Positions 9,100-18,928 are shown, numbered from the stretch's first letter. The stretch: 64,000 nucleotides of DNA from Terrihalobacillus insolitus (GCF_028416575.1 NZ_JAMQKB010000001.1:577649-641648), one strand, 5' to 3'. Translations and numbers: made by a program. Notes: generated from the sequence alone by a model not told the origin.

Positions 9100-9335
9100 T
9101 CGGAGCTCAATCCCTTTAGTATAGCTTACGGCTTACTATCTAACTGCCTACGCTTAAAGGTAGCAGTTACCTACTACTCTCCAAGACTCGCTACGATGGC
9201 TAGTTCTTATTCGGCGGGAATTTCACCCGCTATATATTGTGACCTTGCTCGATCGCTCGGACAAGGCACCTTTCCCCTTGACTCCTCATTTTTCATCGAT
9301 GATCGAATGAGGAATACGGAGCATCTCTTCTTTTA
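9100..9335. other. non-coding stretch with several perfect hairpins
   Basis: Contains GGCGGGAATTTCACCCGC (about 9217-9233), a CCTTG-CAAGG hairpin near 9243-9266 and a CTCCTCATT/AATGAGGAA hairpin near 9282-9313. No coding sense is seen. It could be a structured RNA or the end of a lost mobile element. Confidence 0.3.
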
Positions 9336-9441
9336 ATGGAATGCACCAATGCATTTTAATATTTTAACATTTAGGCTTAAATCTTTCGGCATATAAAACC
9401 CCTGCATTGCCAATCGCAAGTTGCAAGGGCATTCTCTGTTG

Positions 9442-9885
9442 CTATTTTTTTGTTACCTCTTCAATAATATTTTTTGCATTTTCTAATGATTCTGCTGAAA
9501 ACACCTTTTTTAACGCTTCATCCAACAATTGTAGATTTGTGATTGAACGAACCTTTTTTTTGAAGTGAATCCATGGATGTTCCAAACCTTGCTTCTAAAT
9601 AGGTGCAAATCGAATCTTGTTTCCCTTCAATTTTACCTTCTTATTTCCCAGTCATAACTGAACAGAGCGATCGGAACAATTCGTTTCTGGTGTTTTTATA
9701 CAACCGGCTAAAGTATCGAAACATCCGATCATTGAAATGCGCTGATAAGATGCTTGCGGTTCAATATGGATTATGATTAAGCTTTCCTCGTTCCTTACTC
9801 GCGTCTCAACCACCAAATCCACGTACCGTTTTTCCCGTGTGCTTGTGTCATTGATCAACTCTTTATCTAAAAAAATAAATGGGTA
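9442..9885 (-). pseudogene. Rpn-family (PD-(D/E)XK) nuclease fragment
   Basis: The frame starting near 9858 gives VDLVVETRVRNEESLIIIHI and EPQASYQRIS, the nuclease core of Rpn proteins. After a stop and frame change the minus strand gives QGLEHPWIHFKKKVR, SITNLQLLDEALKKVFSAES and LENAKNIIEEVTKK, the Rpn C-terminus. The central part is deleted. Rpn proteins promote recombination and are often mobile. Confidence 0.6.
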
Positions 9886-9964
9886 AAATCAATTTCTTTC
9901 CACGGCAGGGGTCTGAACCCAATAGCATTTGTCCTTTCTGTCCCTGCTAATTTTATTCTTGCCC

Positions 9965-9980
9965 TTTACGCTAACGTTAA
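9965..9980. promoter_or_regulatory. candidate MerR-type (LiuR-like) operator
   Basis: TTTACGCTAACGTTAA is a near-palindrome 45 bases upstream of the MerR gene. It resembles the TTTACG...CGTAAA boxes known for LiuR-type MerR regulators of acyl-CoA catabolism. The match is by eye. Confidence 0.4.
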
Positions 9981-10024
9981 TGGTAAGCTGTAGTTGTTAG
10001 AATGTTGAAAAAAGGTGATAACAA

Positions 10025-10423
10025 TTGAAGAATGATGAGACCTATTCCATTTCAGAGCTAGCATCACATTTTGGAATTACCACAAGAACGATCCGTTATT
10101 ATGAAGAAATTGGATTACTCAAACCCATGCGTAGTGATACGGGACAGCGAATTTTCTCTAAAAAAGAACGTATCCGTCTCCAGTTAGTATTTCGTGGCAA
10201 AAAATATGGGTTTAGTCTTGATGAAATACGCGAGATGATTCAGCTATTCGACCGTGATCCATCAGGGAAGAAACAACTGAAGAAGACAATTGAATATGGC
10301 CAAAAAAAGGTAGGGGAGGTGTCGGATAAGATTGATGATTTAATGATGCTTCGCACGGAGATGGAAAGTCTAATTGTTGATTTTCAAACTAAATTGACGA
10401 AATTGGAGGGTGAAGTGGAATGA
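10025..10423 (+). CDS. MerR-family regulator of acyl-CoA catabolism genes
   Basis: A 132-residue MerR protein. The N-terminal helix-turn-helix reads SISELASHFGITTRTIRYYEEIGLL (first 20: SISELASHFGITTRTIRYYE), followed by the wing and a long dimerisation helix (residues 80-130). It starts at TTG with AAGGTGAT correctly spaced. Its stop overlaps the acyl-CoA ligase start by four bases (ATGA), so the three genes to 13583 are one translationally coupled operon. By analogy with LiuR it probably senses an acyl-CoA or fatty acid and autoregulates through the palindrome upstream. Confidence 0.88.
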   Translation: MKNDETYSISELASHFGITTRTIRYYEEIGLLKPMRSDTGQRIFSKKERIRLQLVFRGKKYGFSLDEIREMIQLFDRDPSGKKQLKKTIEYGQKKVGEVSDKIDDLMMLRTEMESLIVDFQTKLTKLEGEVE

Positions 10424-11937
10424 ATATACCTAATTTACTTGCACATCAATCAAGAAAATTTCCAAACCATGAGGCAATTGCGACACAGTATGAAAGTATT
10501 TCGTATTTGGATTGGCACATCACGGTAAACCAATTAGCTGACAGTTTTCGTAAGCTAGGCGTTGAGAAAGGCGATAAGGTTGTTCTGCATATGCCGAACA
10601 CAAAAGAATTTTTGTATGCGTATTTTGCTGTACAACGGTTGGGAGCACTTATTGTTCCAATTAATGCGAAACTTGTCCAACAGGAAATAACTTATATTTT
10701 AGATCATAGTGAGGCTAAGGTTTTTATAACCCATGATCTTTTGTTTAGTCAGGTAAAAGGATTGCCGAAATCGGATAATCTATTATGCGTCAAAACAGGA
10801 GAGGCTGTCGATCACTGGTTGTCGTTTGATGCCTTAGTGGCTGAAGGTTCTCCAGATGAAATTACATGTGAGTTAACAGAAGATGATGAGGCATCTATAT
10901 TGTATACATCTGGTACGACAGGGGATCCAAAAGGCGTCATTTATACGTATCGAAATATCATAACGGTTGCCACGATGATTTGCATAGAAATGACGATGAA
11001 ACCCGAAAGTAAGGTTCTTCATATGATGCCGCTTAGTCATTCAGCGCCACTTCATTTATTTCTTATTGCAGGTACGTATGTCGGTGCGACGCATGTTCTT
11101 GTACCAACATTCACACCAGACCTATTGTTGGAAACTGTCTCAAATCAAAAAACAACACACTTTTTTGGTGCGCCAGTTGCTTATCTCGCTACAGGAAAAC
11201 ATCCAAATATAAGCGAGTATGATTTATCATCAATGGAGTATTGGGTTTATGGTGGAGCACCTTTAGCACAACAGGATGTTAATTTTATAAAAGAGAAATT
11301 TTCTACAGATAGACTTATGTGCGTTTATGGATTAACAGAAGCGGGGCCAAGTGGCACATTGCTAAGGTTTGAAGACCATGACACAAAAGCAGGTAGTATT
11401 GGAAAACGGGCTGCGTTAAACTGCGAAATCCGTTTAGTAAATGAAGATGGTATTGATGTAAAACAAGGGGAAGTCGGAGAAATTATCTTGCGTGGTGAGG
11501 GAAATATGAAGGGTTATTATAAGGATCCCGAAAAAACGAATCAAGCGCTGAAGGGTGATTGGTTGTATACCGGAGACATGGCCAAACAAGATGATGAAGG
11601 TTTCTACTGGATGGTCGACCGCAAAAAAGACATGATCATATCTGGTGGCGTTAATATTTTTCCAAAAGAGATTGAGAACCTATTAATCACACATCCTAGG
11701 ATTGCGGATGTTGCTGTTGTTGGTGTGCCAAATCCTGATTGGGGAGAGACGGTAAAGGCTTTTGTTGAGGTTAATGGAGAAATAGATGATTTGGAAAAAG
11801 AATGCCGTAGCTTTTTAGAAGACAAATTGGCAGAGTACAAGATTCCTAAATTATACGAAGAATTGGAAGCGCTTCCCCGTAATGTAACCGGTAAGTTACT
11901 GAAAAACCAGCTACGCGTAAAGGAGGGAACACTGTGA
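10420..11937 (+). CDS. AMP-dependent acyl-CoA synthetase
   Basis: A 505-residue acyl-activating enzyme that makes an acyl-CoA from a carboxylic acid, ATP and CoA. Signature blocks are ILYTSGTTGDPKGV near residue 163 (P-loop-like), the YGLTEAG motif near residue 305, YTGDMA near 387, and the C-terminal lid with catalytic Lys in NVTGKLLKNQ. It lies between a MerR regulator and an acyl-CoA dehydrogenase and overlaps both, which indicates fatty acid or branched/aromatic acid degradation. Chain-length specificity is not readable. Confidence 0.9.
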   Translation: MNIPNLLAHQSRKFPNHEAIATQYESISYLDWHITVNQLADSFRKLGVEKGDKVVLHMPNTKEFLYAYFAVQRLGALIVPINAKLVQQEITYILDHSEAKVFITHDLLFSQVKGLPKSDNLLCVKTGEAVDHWLSFDALVAEGSPDEITCELTEDDEASILYTSGTTGDPKGVIYTYRNIITVATMICIEMTMKPESKVLHMMPLSHSAPLHLFLIAGTYVGATHVLVPTFTPDLLLETVSNQKTTHFFGAPVAYLATGKHPNISEYDLSSMEYWVYGGAPLAQQDVNFIKEKFSTDRLMCVYGLTEAGPSGTLLRFEDHDTKAGSIGKRAALNCEIRLVNEDGIDVKQGEVGEIILRGEGNMKGYYKDPEKTNQALKGDWLYTGDMAKQDDEGFYWMVDRKKDMIISGGVNIFPKEIENLLITHPRIADVAVVGVPNPDWGETVKAFVEVNGEIDDLEKECRSFLEDKLAEYKIPKLYEELEALPRNVTGKLLKNQLRVKEGTL

Positions 11938-13583
11938 GGAATTTTTATCAAGACGATTCAAATCTTAAGGGACTCCTTGCTGAAATGTTGCCCGCAGATT
12001 TTTACGAGTGGGCAAACGAGGAGCTACATGAGTTTGGTAGAAAATGTGCAAATGAGATTGATGAACGGGCTGTTCACACGGATCGAGAAGGCCAGCCTAA
12101 ATTAATTCGTTATGACAAAATGGGTAACGAAGTATCCAAAGTTTGGTTAAATGAAGGATATAAGAAAACAGTAGAAGAGACCTATCATGCAGGAATTGTT
12201 GGCTATGTTCATAAAGATATTCCTAAGCTCGGAAATAAAGGGAATTACGTGTATTCATTTGCCCAAGGGTATCTGCTTTCCCATGCAGAGCCTGGTTTTT
12301 ATTGCCCAGTGACATTGTCGATGGCAACTGCCTATTTGATTGATCATTATGCATCCGAAACCTTGAAGGAAAAATTTTTACCACATGTGTTATCAACTGG
12401 CGATGTCGAGTTGTTTGAAGGTGCCACCTTTTTAACTGAACGACAAGGCGGATCAGATGTTGGAGCGAATGAGGTTAAAGCTGTAAAAGAAAACGATTAT
12501 TATCGCATCACTGGTGAAAAATATTTTGCTAGTAATTCGGGTGCCTGTGGCGTGGCGATGGTGTTGGCAAGACTCGACGGTGCACCAGCAGGAACAAAGG
12601 GTCTTAGTTTATTTCTTGTTCCATGGGAAGAAAATAGGGAAAATGGCGCACTCCGAATTCGTAGGTTGAAGGATAAACTTGGTGTCAGAGCCGTGCCATC
12701 AGCAGAAGTAGAATTTGAGTGTGCAAAAGGGTATTTGGTTGGGGAAGAAAATAAAGGATTTTTCTACATGATTGAAGCTCTAAATCTATCACGTGTAGCG
12801 AATGCGATTGCATCCCTTGGCATCATGCGTCGTGCTTATTTGGAAGCAAAAAAGTATGCAAAGAATCGCGATGCTTTTGGCAACAAATTAACAAACTACC
12901 CCATGGTACAAGTGACGTTAGCCGAAATGGTTGCCAAGCAAGAAATTGAAACCAATACAGTTTTTGAAGTCGTTCGAATAATGGATAGTGTAATGGGACT
13001 TGAGGAAAAAGCTTCAAAACAAGAGCAAGTTTTATTCCGACTATATGTTGCCATCATGAAAAAAGAAACAGCTGAACAGGCGATTCACTTTGCTCATGAA
13101 TCCATCGAAATGCATGGTGGAAATGGCTATATCGAGGACTTTGTTACTCCACGATTACTTAGGGATGCTCAGGTATTAACCGTTTGGGAAGGAACAGCGA
13201 ATATACTCGGGTTAGAAGTGTTGCGATTGATCGGAAAGTACAGTGCTGATGAGTTGTTTTTCAAGGAAATGAAAACCAAGTTATCTGCAGTGCAATCAGA
13301 TAAAAATGGCTGGGTACAACTCGTAGAATCAGAGATCAGCAAACTGAAGGAACGCGTTAAAGACATCAGGAAGTTGCCTAACGATCTACAAACATACCAT
13401 AGCAAAGATTTAGCAAAAAGAATGGCTGACATTTTTGAAAGTGTTATAGCAATAGAATCAAGCACTAAAGGTGATAAGAGGAAAAAGGCTATTAGTGAGG
13501 TTTATTTGCATTCTGTTTGGAAAAAGGATGAATTCGAGCTCTCGCCAGTGATGTTGGAGAAGTTTGAATTGGTTGTGGGATAG
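11934..13583 (+). CDS. acyl-CoA dehydrogenase (long form)
   Basis: A 549-residue flavoprotein of the acyl-CoA dehydrogenase family, catalysing the first oxidation of beta-oxidation. GTG start with AAGGAGGG and a 4-base overlap with the ligase gene. Recognisable blocks are ATFLTERQGGSDVGANEV near residue 162, YRITGEKYFASNSGA near 186, and IEMHGGNGYIEDF with VWEGTANILGLE near residues 385-425, typical of the long FadE/AidB-like subgroup. About 130 residues follow the flavin domain, longer than the ~380-residue short-chain enzymes, including the separate one at 30178. Confidence 0.9.
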   Translation: MRNFYQDDSNLKGLLAEMLPADFYEWANEELHEFGRKCANEIDERAVHTDREGQPKLIRYDKMGNEVSKVWLNEGYKKTVEETYHAGIVGYVHKDIPKLGNKGNYVYSFAQGYLLSHAEPGFYCPVTLSMATAYLIDHYASETLKEKFLPHVLSTGDVELFEGATFLTERQGGSDVGANEVKAVKENDYYRITGEKYFASNSGACGVAMVLARLDGAPAGTKGLSLFLVPWEENRENGALRIRRLKDKLGVRAVPSAEVEFECAKGYLVGEENKGFFYMIEALNLSRVANAIASLGIMRRAYLEAKKYAKNRDAFGNKLTNYPMVQVTLAEMVAKQEIETNTVFEVVRIMDSVMGLEEKASKQEQVLFRLYVAIMKKETAEQAIHFAHESIEMHGGNGYIEDFVTPRLLRDAQVLTVWEGTANILGLEVLRLIGKYSADELFFKEMKTKLSAVQSDKNGWVQLVESEISKLKERVKDIRKLPNDLQTYHSKDLAKRMADIFESVIAIESSTKGDKRKKAISEVYLHSVWKKDEFELSPVMLEKFELVVG

Positions 13584-13661
13584 TTACTAATGTGGATGCG
13601 TTGGTAAAATTAAAGAATGAATGAAAGTTCCTAGCTATTGCGAGGGGTCTTTTTTGTACAT

Positions 13662-13714
13662 AAAGGGGTCAGGTGCCGCAAAAAAACATATGTCCATTTG
13701 TGGTGCTTGACCCC
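13662..13714. repeat. dispersed palindrome G, copy 1
   Basis: AAAGGGGTCAGGTGCCGC, then CATATGTCC, then TGGTGCTTGACCCC. It forms a long hairpin with an inner GGACATATGTCC-like palindrome. Related copies are at 23276, 23911 and 26222. This copy has diverged in one arm. Confidence 0.75.
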
Positions 13715-13774
13715 GTTACTTCTGCACTGTAAAAATATAGAGGGGGCGGGTGCCTGTCCCCCTCAGGTACAAAG

Positions 13775-13810
13775 AAAAACCGGGTGGTGCCAGGCACCAC
13801 CCGGTTTTTA
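13775..13810. terminator. bidirectional terminator between acyl-CoA dehydrogenase and nadA
   Basis: A perfect stem of AAAAACCGGGTGGTGCC with GGCACCACCCGGTTTTT around a single-base loop, A-rich on one side and T-rich on the other. It can end transcripts from both convergent genes and overlaps the nadA stop codon. Confidence 0.85.
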
Positions 13811-14920
13811 AACTAATTCAAGCATTCTATCTAGTGCTTTTTTTGCGTAAGTTGCTTCTGTATCCGGAACGGTAATTTGATTGTGTGTACCTGTCTCCAT
13901 AATGCTTTCTAAACACCATGCAAGGTGGGGGAGGTCAATACGATTCATCGTTAAGCATGGGCACATATTAGGATTTAATGAAATAATGTGCTTTTCTGTA
14001 TTTTCCTTGATTAGACGTTTTACGAGATTCATTTCCGTTCCAATTGCCCAAGCTGAACCTTTTTCAGCATTGGTGATGACATCAATAATATGCTTCGTTG
14101 AACCAGCATCATCCGCTAAAGCCACAACTTCCCGACGACATTCTGGGTGAACGATAATTTTCATATCAGGATGCTGTTTTCGTATCTGCTCCACGTTTTG
14201 GACCGTGAAATTTTCATGAACGGAACAATGTCCTTTCCATAAGATAACTTTCACTTTTTCTAGGGGACCATTGAAAATAAGCTGTTCTAAGTTCGGATCC
14301 CATACAGCCATTTGGTCTAAAGGTATACCTAATTTGTATGCGGTGTTACGTCCTAAATGCTGATCAGGTAAAAATAGAATTCTTTCTTTTTGCTCAAAGG
14401 CCCATGTTACCATTTTCTCTGCATTTCCAGATGTGACAGTTGCACCATTATGTTGACCTACAAATGATTTAATGGCTGCAGTAGAGTTGACATATGTTAA
14501 CGGTAAAATGGTGTCATCGAAAATATCCGATAGCTTTTTCCACGCTATTTCGGTTTGACCGATGTCGGCCATATCAGCCATAGAACAACCAGCACGCATA
14601 TCGGGTAAGAATACCTTTTGTGCATCATTGGTTAAAATATCGGCTGTTTCCGCCATAAAATGAACACCGCAAAACACAATGTATTCTGCATTCTGATTTT
14701 CCTCACATAGTTGTGCCAGTCGTAAGGAATCACCTCTAGCGTCCGCAAATTGAATCACTTCATCCTTTTGATAGTGATGTCCAGGAATAAAAAGTTTCTC
14801 CCCTAACTTATATTTCGTATGTTGAACGAATTGCTCTAGTTCATGGTTTGACCTATCGCGAAAACGTTCAGGAATCATTGTGTGTTTCTTTTCTATTGAA
14901 TTTAAGAGGCTCACGATCAT
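13808..14920 (-). CDS. nadA: quinolinate synthase
   Basis: NadA condenses iminoaspartate with dihydroxyacetone phosphate to quinolinate using a [4Fe-4S] cluster. The 370-residue protein has the expected length for the Bacillus type and conserved cysteine motifs: [14 protein letters not shown] near residue 113, [10 protein letters not shown] near 140, and the C-terminal [10 protein letters not shown] near 322, as well as [11 protein letters not shown] and HPECRREV. The start has AAAGGAGAGA. It is the last gene of the nadB-nadC-nadA operon, separated from nadC by repeat M1. Confidence 0.96.
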   Translation of the reverse strand: MIVSLLNSIEKKHTMIPERFRDRSNHELEQFVQHTKYKLGEKLFIPGHHYQKDEVIQFADARGDSLRLAQLCEENQNAEYIVFCGVHFMAETADILTNDAQKVFLPDMRAGCSMADMADIGQTEIAWKKLSDIFDDTILPLTYVNSTAAIKSFVGQHNGATVTSGNAEKMVTWAFEQKERILFLPDQHLGRNTAYKLGIPLDQMAVWDPNLEQLIFNGPLEKVKVILWKGHCSVHENFTVQNVEQIRKQHPDMKIIVHPECRREVVALADDAGSTKHIIDVITNAEKGSAWAIGTEMNLVKRLIKENTEKHIISLNPNMCPCLTMNRIDLPHLAWCLESIMETGTHNQITVPDTEATYAKKALDRMLELV

Positions 14921-14940
14921 TGATCTCTCCTTTTTATTAC

Positions 14941-15053
14941 GTGTTCAAAAAGTCGACTAATGTCGCCACGTCCTGTAGCAACGTCGACACTAGCACGTCC
15001 TGTGCGTCGCAAGCAGATGTGCCGCATATCATGTGGTAACTTTTTGAACATCC
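14941..15053. repeat. MITE-like repeat M, copy 1 (between nadC and nadA)
   Basis: Begins GTGTTCAAAAAGTCGACTAA and ends GGTAACTTTTTGAACATCC, giving terminal inverted repeats around GTTCAAAAAGT. Other copies are at 18713, 20477, 26407 and 35917. It fills the nadC-nadA gap without an open frame. Confidence 0.8.
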
Positions 15054-15073
15054 TCTTTTATTTAAAATAAGGA

Positions 15074-15907
15074 TTATAGCTTTACTTTTACACTTATATC
15101 TAAAGCAGCAACGGAATGGGTTAAACAACCAAGTGAAATATAATCTACCCCTGTCTCAGAAAAGTTGGGGAGGTCCTGCACTTTTATTCCTCCCGATGTC
15201 TCCGTAATAATATGGGTAGGGACGTGTTGGATGAGTTCCTTGATGCTTGAAGGGCTTTGGTTATCAAACATAATGACATCGGCGTTTGCCTGAACCGCCT
15301 CTAATACTTGCTCCTTGGACTCAGTTTCAACCTCAATTTTAACCATGTGTCCGACTTGGTTGCGGACGATTTCCACTGCATTCTTAATCGAACCGGCAAA
15401 AGCTATGTGGTTATCTTTGATCATAACGGCATCGTATAGGCCAAAGCGATGATTATAACCACCACCAACAGTTACCGCATATTTTTCTAGCATTCTTAAT
15501 CCTGGAGTTGTTTTACGCGTATCACATATTTTCGTTTTGTTACTATTTAAAAGAGTTACAGCTTCTCTTGTTTTCGTTGCAATCCCACTCATATGCTGAA
15601 TGAGGTTAAGAACAACCCTTTCTCCTTTTAGCAAATCAGCAGTGTTGCCATGAACGACCGCAAGCTGCTGTCCCTTTTGAATGGTTTCGCCATCTATGAC
15701 AAGCATTTCTACCGACGCTGTTGGATCCATAACGGAAAACCCTACCTCAATAATATCCGTCCCGCAAAAAACGCCATCATCCTTAGCTAAAAATACGATC
15801 CCCCCCTTTGTACCTTTGCCAAATAGACTGTCACTTGTCACATCCCTTTCACCGATGTCCTCTATAAAAAAATGCTCAAGTAGTTGTGCAAGCTTTAATT
15901 TGTTCAT
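15074..15907 (-). CDS. nadC: nicotinate-nucleotide pyrophosphorylase (carboxylating)
   Basis: NadC converts quinolinate and PRPP to nicotinate mononucleotide. The 277-residue protein has the family blocks EDIGERDVTSD near the N-terminus, NLIQHMSGIAT near 100, KICDTRKTTPGLR near 128, YAVTVGGGYNHRFGLYD near 145 and DVIMFDN near 210. I start it at the ATG at 15907, with AAGGAAGA before it, rather than at the longer upstream open frame. It overlaps the end of nadB by about 32 bases. Confidence 0.95.
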   Translation of the reverse strand: MNKLKLAQLLEHFFIEDIGERDVTSDSLFGKGTKGGIVFLAKDDGVFCGTDIIEVGFSVMDPTASVEMLVIDGETIQKGQQLAVVHGNTADLLKGERVVLNLIQHMSGIATKTREAVTLLNSNKTKICDTRKTTPGLRMLEKYAVTVGGGYNHRFGLYDAVMIKDNHIAFAGSIKNAVEIVRNQVGHMVKIEVETESKEQVLEAVQANADVIMFDNQSPSSIKELIQHVPTHIITETSGGIKVQDLPNFSETGVDYISLGCLTHSVAALDISVKVKL

Positions 15908-17468
15908 GCTGATCTTCCTTTCTCGCTTTCGCTTTCCGCCTCTGTACAATTCGCCTATTTTTCCATGATTCGATCTCTATTGGATAGTCGGTTCGGAAAT
16001 GAGCTCCCCTGCTTTCCTTTCTTATAAGGGCAGAAGCTGTGATAAGCTTCGCCGTCGTTAGCATAAAAATGGTAGTGATTGTGTCCTTGGTTAAGGAGCT
16101 TAAATCGAAGGATAATAGTGATTCTATTTGAAAGCTCTCTAACCATGCTAACTGTTTCTCAAGCATTTCTTTTGAACGGACAATTCCAGTTAACTCCATC
16201 ATGGATTCCTGGATTTCACGTCTATCTGGTAACATAGGTGATTGGGCACTATGTAGTCTTGATACATTTGGCTTTTCTCTAAAATGGAGGGCTTTACTGT
16301 CATCACCATTCAAAAATGTAGCGAGTTTATTGCCAAAAACTAAGCCTTCCAAGAGGGAGTTACTGGCAAGACGATTTGCTCCATGAACTCCAGAAGCCGC
16401 TACCTCTCCGATTGCATATAGTCGATTGATGTTGGTTTGACCATGCAAATTGACCTTTACCCCTCCCATTAAAAAATGACTTCCAGGCGCAACTGGAATT
16501 TTTCCATCCTTAATAGGGGCCTGATGCTGGTGACATAGCTTTGTAATCGAAGGAAATTTAGCTTCAAAATTTTTAATCATAGAAATATCTAGATAGACCG
16601 GTTGCCCATTTGTTATATACCGATAGATCGTTTGGGAAACAACATGTCTTGGTGCAAGGTCACCCATTGGGTGGACGCCATCCATAATGCGTGTTCCTTC
16701 CTCTAAACTTAGGACTGCCCCTTCACCACGTACAGCTTCTGAAATAAGGCCTTTTCCTTCTCCACATACATATAAAAGAGTAGGGTGAAACTGAACAAAT
16801 TCCATGTCAACTAGCTCCGCGCCAACCTGGTAAGCAAGTGCAATGCCATCACCAGTAGCTATTTTCGCATTTGACGTACATGCATATACTTGCCCTGCTC
16901 CGCCTGCTGCTAAAACAACGTGTTCTGCATAGTAACTCTCGACTGCATTGTCAGCATTTTTCCCTTTTAACCCAAAGCAAGTATTGGTCGTCTTGTCAAT
17001 TAAAAGTTGATATACAAGAAAGTGCTCGATCACCGTAATATTTTGCCCTAACTGATCTTTTAAAAAGTCGGTTACAACTCTTCCAGTTTGGTCACCGCCA
17101 CCATGAATAATTCTATTTTCACTGTGGGCGCCTTCTTTACCGAGCAACAGATTTCCTTCCCGATCTTTATCAAATGGACACTGATTCTGAATGAATGTTT
17201 GTAGCATATTTGGTGCTTCTTTTGTTAGTATACGAACCGCCTCTTGATCTTGAAGATAGCGACCTGCCTCCAATGTGTCGGTAAAATGCTTTTCAACATT
17301 GTCCGTTTTCCCTAGCGCACATGCAATCCCGCCTTGTGCTTTATAGGAATTGCTATCAGTAAAACTAGACTTTGTGAATATAATCACATTTAAATCTGAA
17401 CGTAGTTGTGTGGCAAGCTGTAAAGCAGCTATCCCACTTCCGATGATAATGACATCTGTTTTTTTCAT
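15876..17468 (-). CDS. nadB: L-aspartate oxidase
   Basis: NadB, an FAD enzyme, oxidises aspartate to iminoaspartate for NadA. The 530-residue protein begins with the dinucleotide-binding motif VIIIGSGIAALQLATQL and has NSYKAQGGIACAL near residue 43, HGGGDQTGRVV near 120, and the fumarate-reductase-type block ANRLASNSLLEG near 365. The C-terminal helical domain contains ESRGAHFRTDYP. It is the first gene of the operon, with AGGAGGAG before the ATG and a NiaR box just upstream. Confidence 0.95.
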   Translation of the reverse strand: MKKTDVIIIGSGIAALQLATQLRSDLNVIIFTKSSFTDSNSYKAQGGIACALGKTDNVEKHFTDTLEAGRYLQDQEAVRILTKEAPNMLQTFIQNQCPFDKDREGNLLLGKEGAHSENRIIHGGGDQTGRVVTDFLKDQLGQNITVIEHFLVYQLLIDKTTNTCFGLKGKNADNAVESYYAEHVVLAAGGAGQVYACTSNAKIATGDGIALAYQVGAELVDMEFVQFHPTLLYVCGEGKGLISEAVRGEGAVLSLEEGTRIMDGVHPMGDLAPRHVVSQTIYRYITNGQPVYLDISMIKNFEAKFPSITKLCHQHQAPIKDGKIPVAPGSHFLMGGVKVNLHGQTNINRLYAIGEVAASGVHGANRLASNSLLEGLVFGNKLATFLNGDDSKALHFREKPNVSRLHSAQSPMLPDRREIQESMMELTGIVRSKEMLEKQLAWLESFQIESLLSFDLSSLTKDTITTIFMLTTAKLITASALIRKESRGAHFRTDYPIEIESWKNRRIVQRRKAKARKEDQHEQIKACTTT

Positions 17469-17489
17469 TATTTCTCCTCCTATATTAAC

Positions 17490-17509
17490 AGGTGTCTTGA
17501 CACTTATAT
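17490..17509. promoter_or_regulatory. NiaR operator between nadB and the nifS-like gene
   Basis: The perfect palindrome GTGTC-TT-GACAC (17492-17503), inside AGGTGTCTTGACACTT, matches the NiaR box of Bacillales NAD genes. A further GACAC follows at 17511. It lies in the 90-base divergent gap, so nicotinate-bound NiaR can repress both directions. Confidence 0.85.
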
Positions 17510-17568
17510 TGACACAGAATTAAACTAATAACAAGTACTTTTTTAAAAAATATAGAAAGTTGATGATC

Positions 17569-18699
17569 ATGAACTATTTTGATTATGCCGCTACATGTCC
17601 CATAAGAGAGGAAGCACTAGAAGCTTTTGTGAAGGCGTCAAGAGAGTATTTTGGCAATCCCAGCAGTTTACACGATGTTGGCGGAAAAGCATCCAGCTTG
17701 TTAGAAGCGTGCCGAAATGAATTAGCTTTATTAGCAAGCGTAAAAAAGGAAGAAGTTTATTTTACGAGTGGCGGAACAGAGAGTAATCACTTAGGTATAC
17801 TGTCTCTTTTATCGGCAACATTACCGAAAAGAAAGCACATCATCACTACAATCGCAGAACATTCGTCGATTCATCAAGTTTTAGGGAAGATGGAAAAAGA
17901 GGGATATCCTATCACTTATTTATCTTTTCAACAAGATGGGATCGTTGATTTAAATGACGTGAGAAACGCGATCCGTGATGATACAGCTTTAATGGTGATC
18001 CAACATGTAAATGGGGAAATCGGAACCATTCAACCACTCAAAGAAATCGGGAGACTCTGTCGTGAATATGGTATTCTATTACACTCTGATTGTGTACAAA
18101 GCTTTGGAAAAATAGATATAAAACCGATTGTTTCCGAAGTAGATAGTTTTTCAATTGCAAGTCATAAAGTATATGGTCCAAAAGGGGTAGGGGCCTTGGT
18201 TGTAAAACAAACCGTTAACTGGAAGTCGAGTCACCCTTCCATTTCACATGAAAAAGGGATGCGATCTGGTACAGTGAATGTTCCAGGTATTCTAGGATTT
18301 GTTACTGCTGCACAACTTTCTGTTCGGGAAATTTCCGAGGAACAAGAGCAAATGTGGGGACTAAGGAAAATCTTTATCGAGCGGTTAAAGCCGATCAAAA
18401 AAAGGATCCACGTGTATGAAAGTAGTCCAATATCACAACTACCATCTACCATTGGTTTTTCGATTGATGGTGTAGAAGGGCAATGGCTAATGCTCGAGTG
18501 TAATCGATTAGGATTTGCGATATCAACAGGTAGTGCTTGTCAGTCCGGAAATAAAGAACTGCCTAAATCAATGGTAGCACTAGGTGTTCCGGACAGAGCT
18601 GGTGCAGAGTTTGCTCGTGTCTCATTTGGGAAGGATACAACGACAGAAGATGTTCATGCTTTAGCTGATTGTATCATGGATATTGCTCGTGGATTTTGA
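17569..18699 (+). CDS. nifS: cysteine desulfurase of the NAD cluster (NifS-like)
   Basis: A 376-residue PLP enzyme that releases sulfur from cysteine; in this position it is thought to serve the iron-sulfur cluster of NadA. Motifs are YFTSGGTESNHLGI near residue 66, HSDCVQSFGK near 175, the PLP lysine in SIASHKVYGPKGVG near 200, and the sulfur-carrying Cys in STGSACQSGNKE near 320. It is divergent from nadB across the NiaR box. The ATG at 17569 gives the usual YFDYAAT N-terminus; an earlier TTG is possible. Confidence 0.92.
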   Translation: MNYFDYAATCPIREEALEAFVKASREYFGNPSSLHDVGGKASSLLEACRNELALLASVKKEEVYFTSGGTESNHLGILSLLSATLPKRKHIITTIAEHSSIHQVLGKMEKEGYPITYLSFQQDGIVDLNDVRNAIRDDTALMVIQHVNGEIGTIQPLKEIGRLCREYGILLHSDCVQSFGKIDIKPIVSEVDSFSIASHKVYGPKGVGALVVKQTVNWKSSHPSISHEKGMRSGTVNVPGILGFVTAAQLSVREISEEQEQMWGLRKIFIERLKPIKKRIHVYESSPISQLPSTIGFSIDGVEGQWLMLECNRLGFAISTGSACQSGNKELPKSMVALGVPDRAGAEFARVSFGKDTTTEDVHALADCIMDIARGF

Positions 18700-18712
18700 G
18701 AAGCTCGTTTTA

Positions 18713-18928
18713 GAGGTTGTTCAAAAAGTCGCCAAATGATAAGCGGCACATCTCGGGCCCACACGATGTGGGTCATGCAGGCGTTGCCACAGGACGTGGC
18801 GGTCTTAGCCTGTATTCCTTAAATGGCTTGTTCTTCCGTTACTCACGTATTAAAAGCATACGCTCCGTTACTCAAAACTTCGCCGCCTCGACCTGTTTGC
18901 TTCTAATTTGGCGACTTTTTGAACACGC
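18713..18928. repeat. MITE-like repeat M, copy 2 (long form)
   Basis: Starts GTTGTTCAAAAAGTCGCC with ATGATAAGCGGCACATC and ends GGCGACTTTTTGAACACG. About 90 bases longer than copies 4 and 5 because of an insert near 18810-18895. It fills the gap between the nifS-like gene and niaR. Confidence 0.8.

Noticed and set aside
9040..9336. 98-codon plus-strand open frame
   Set aside because: The stretch is dominated by perfect hairpins and its composition is not protein-like.
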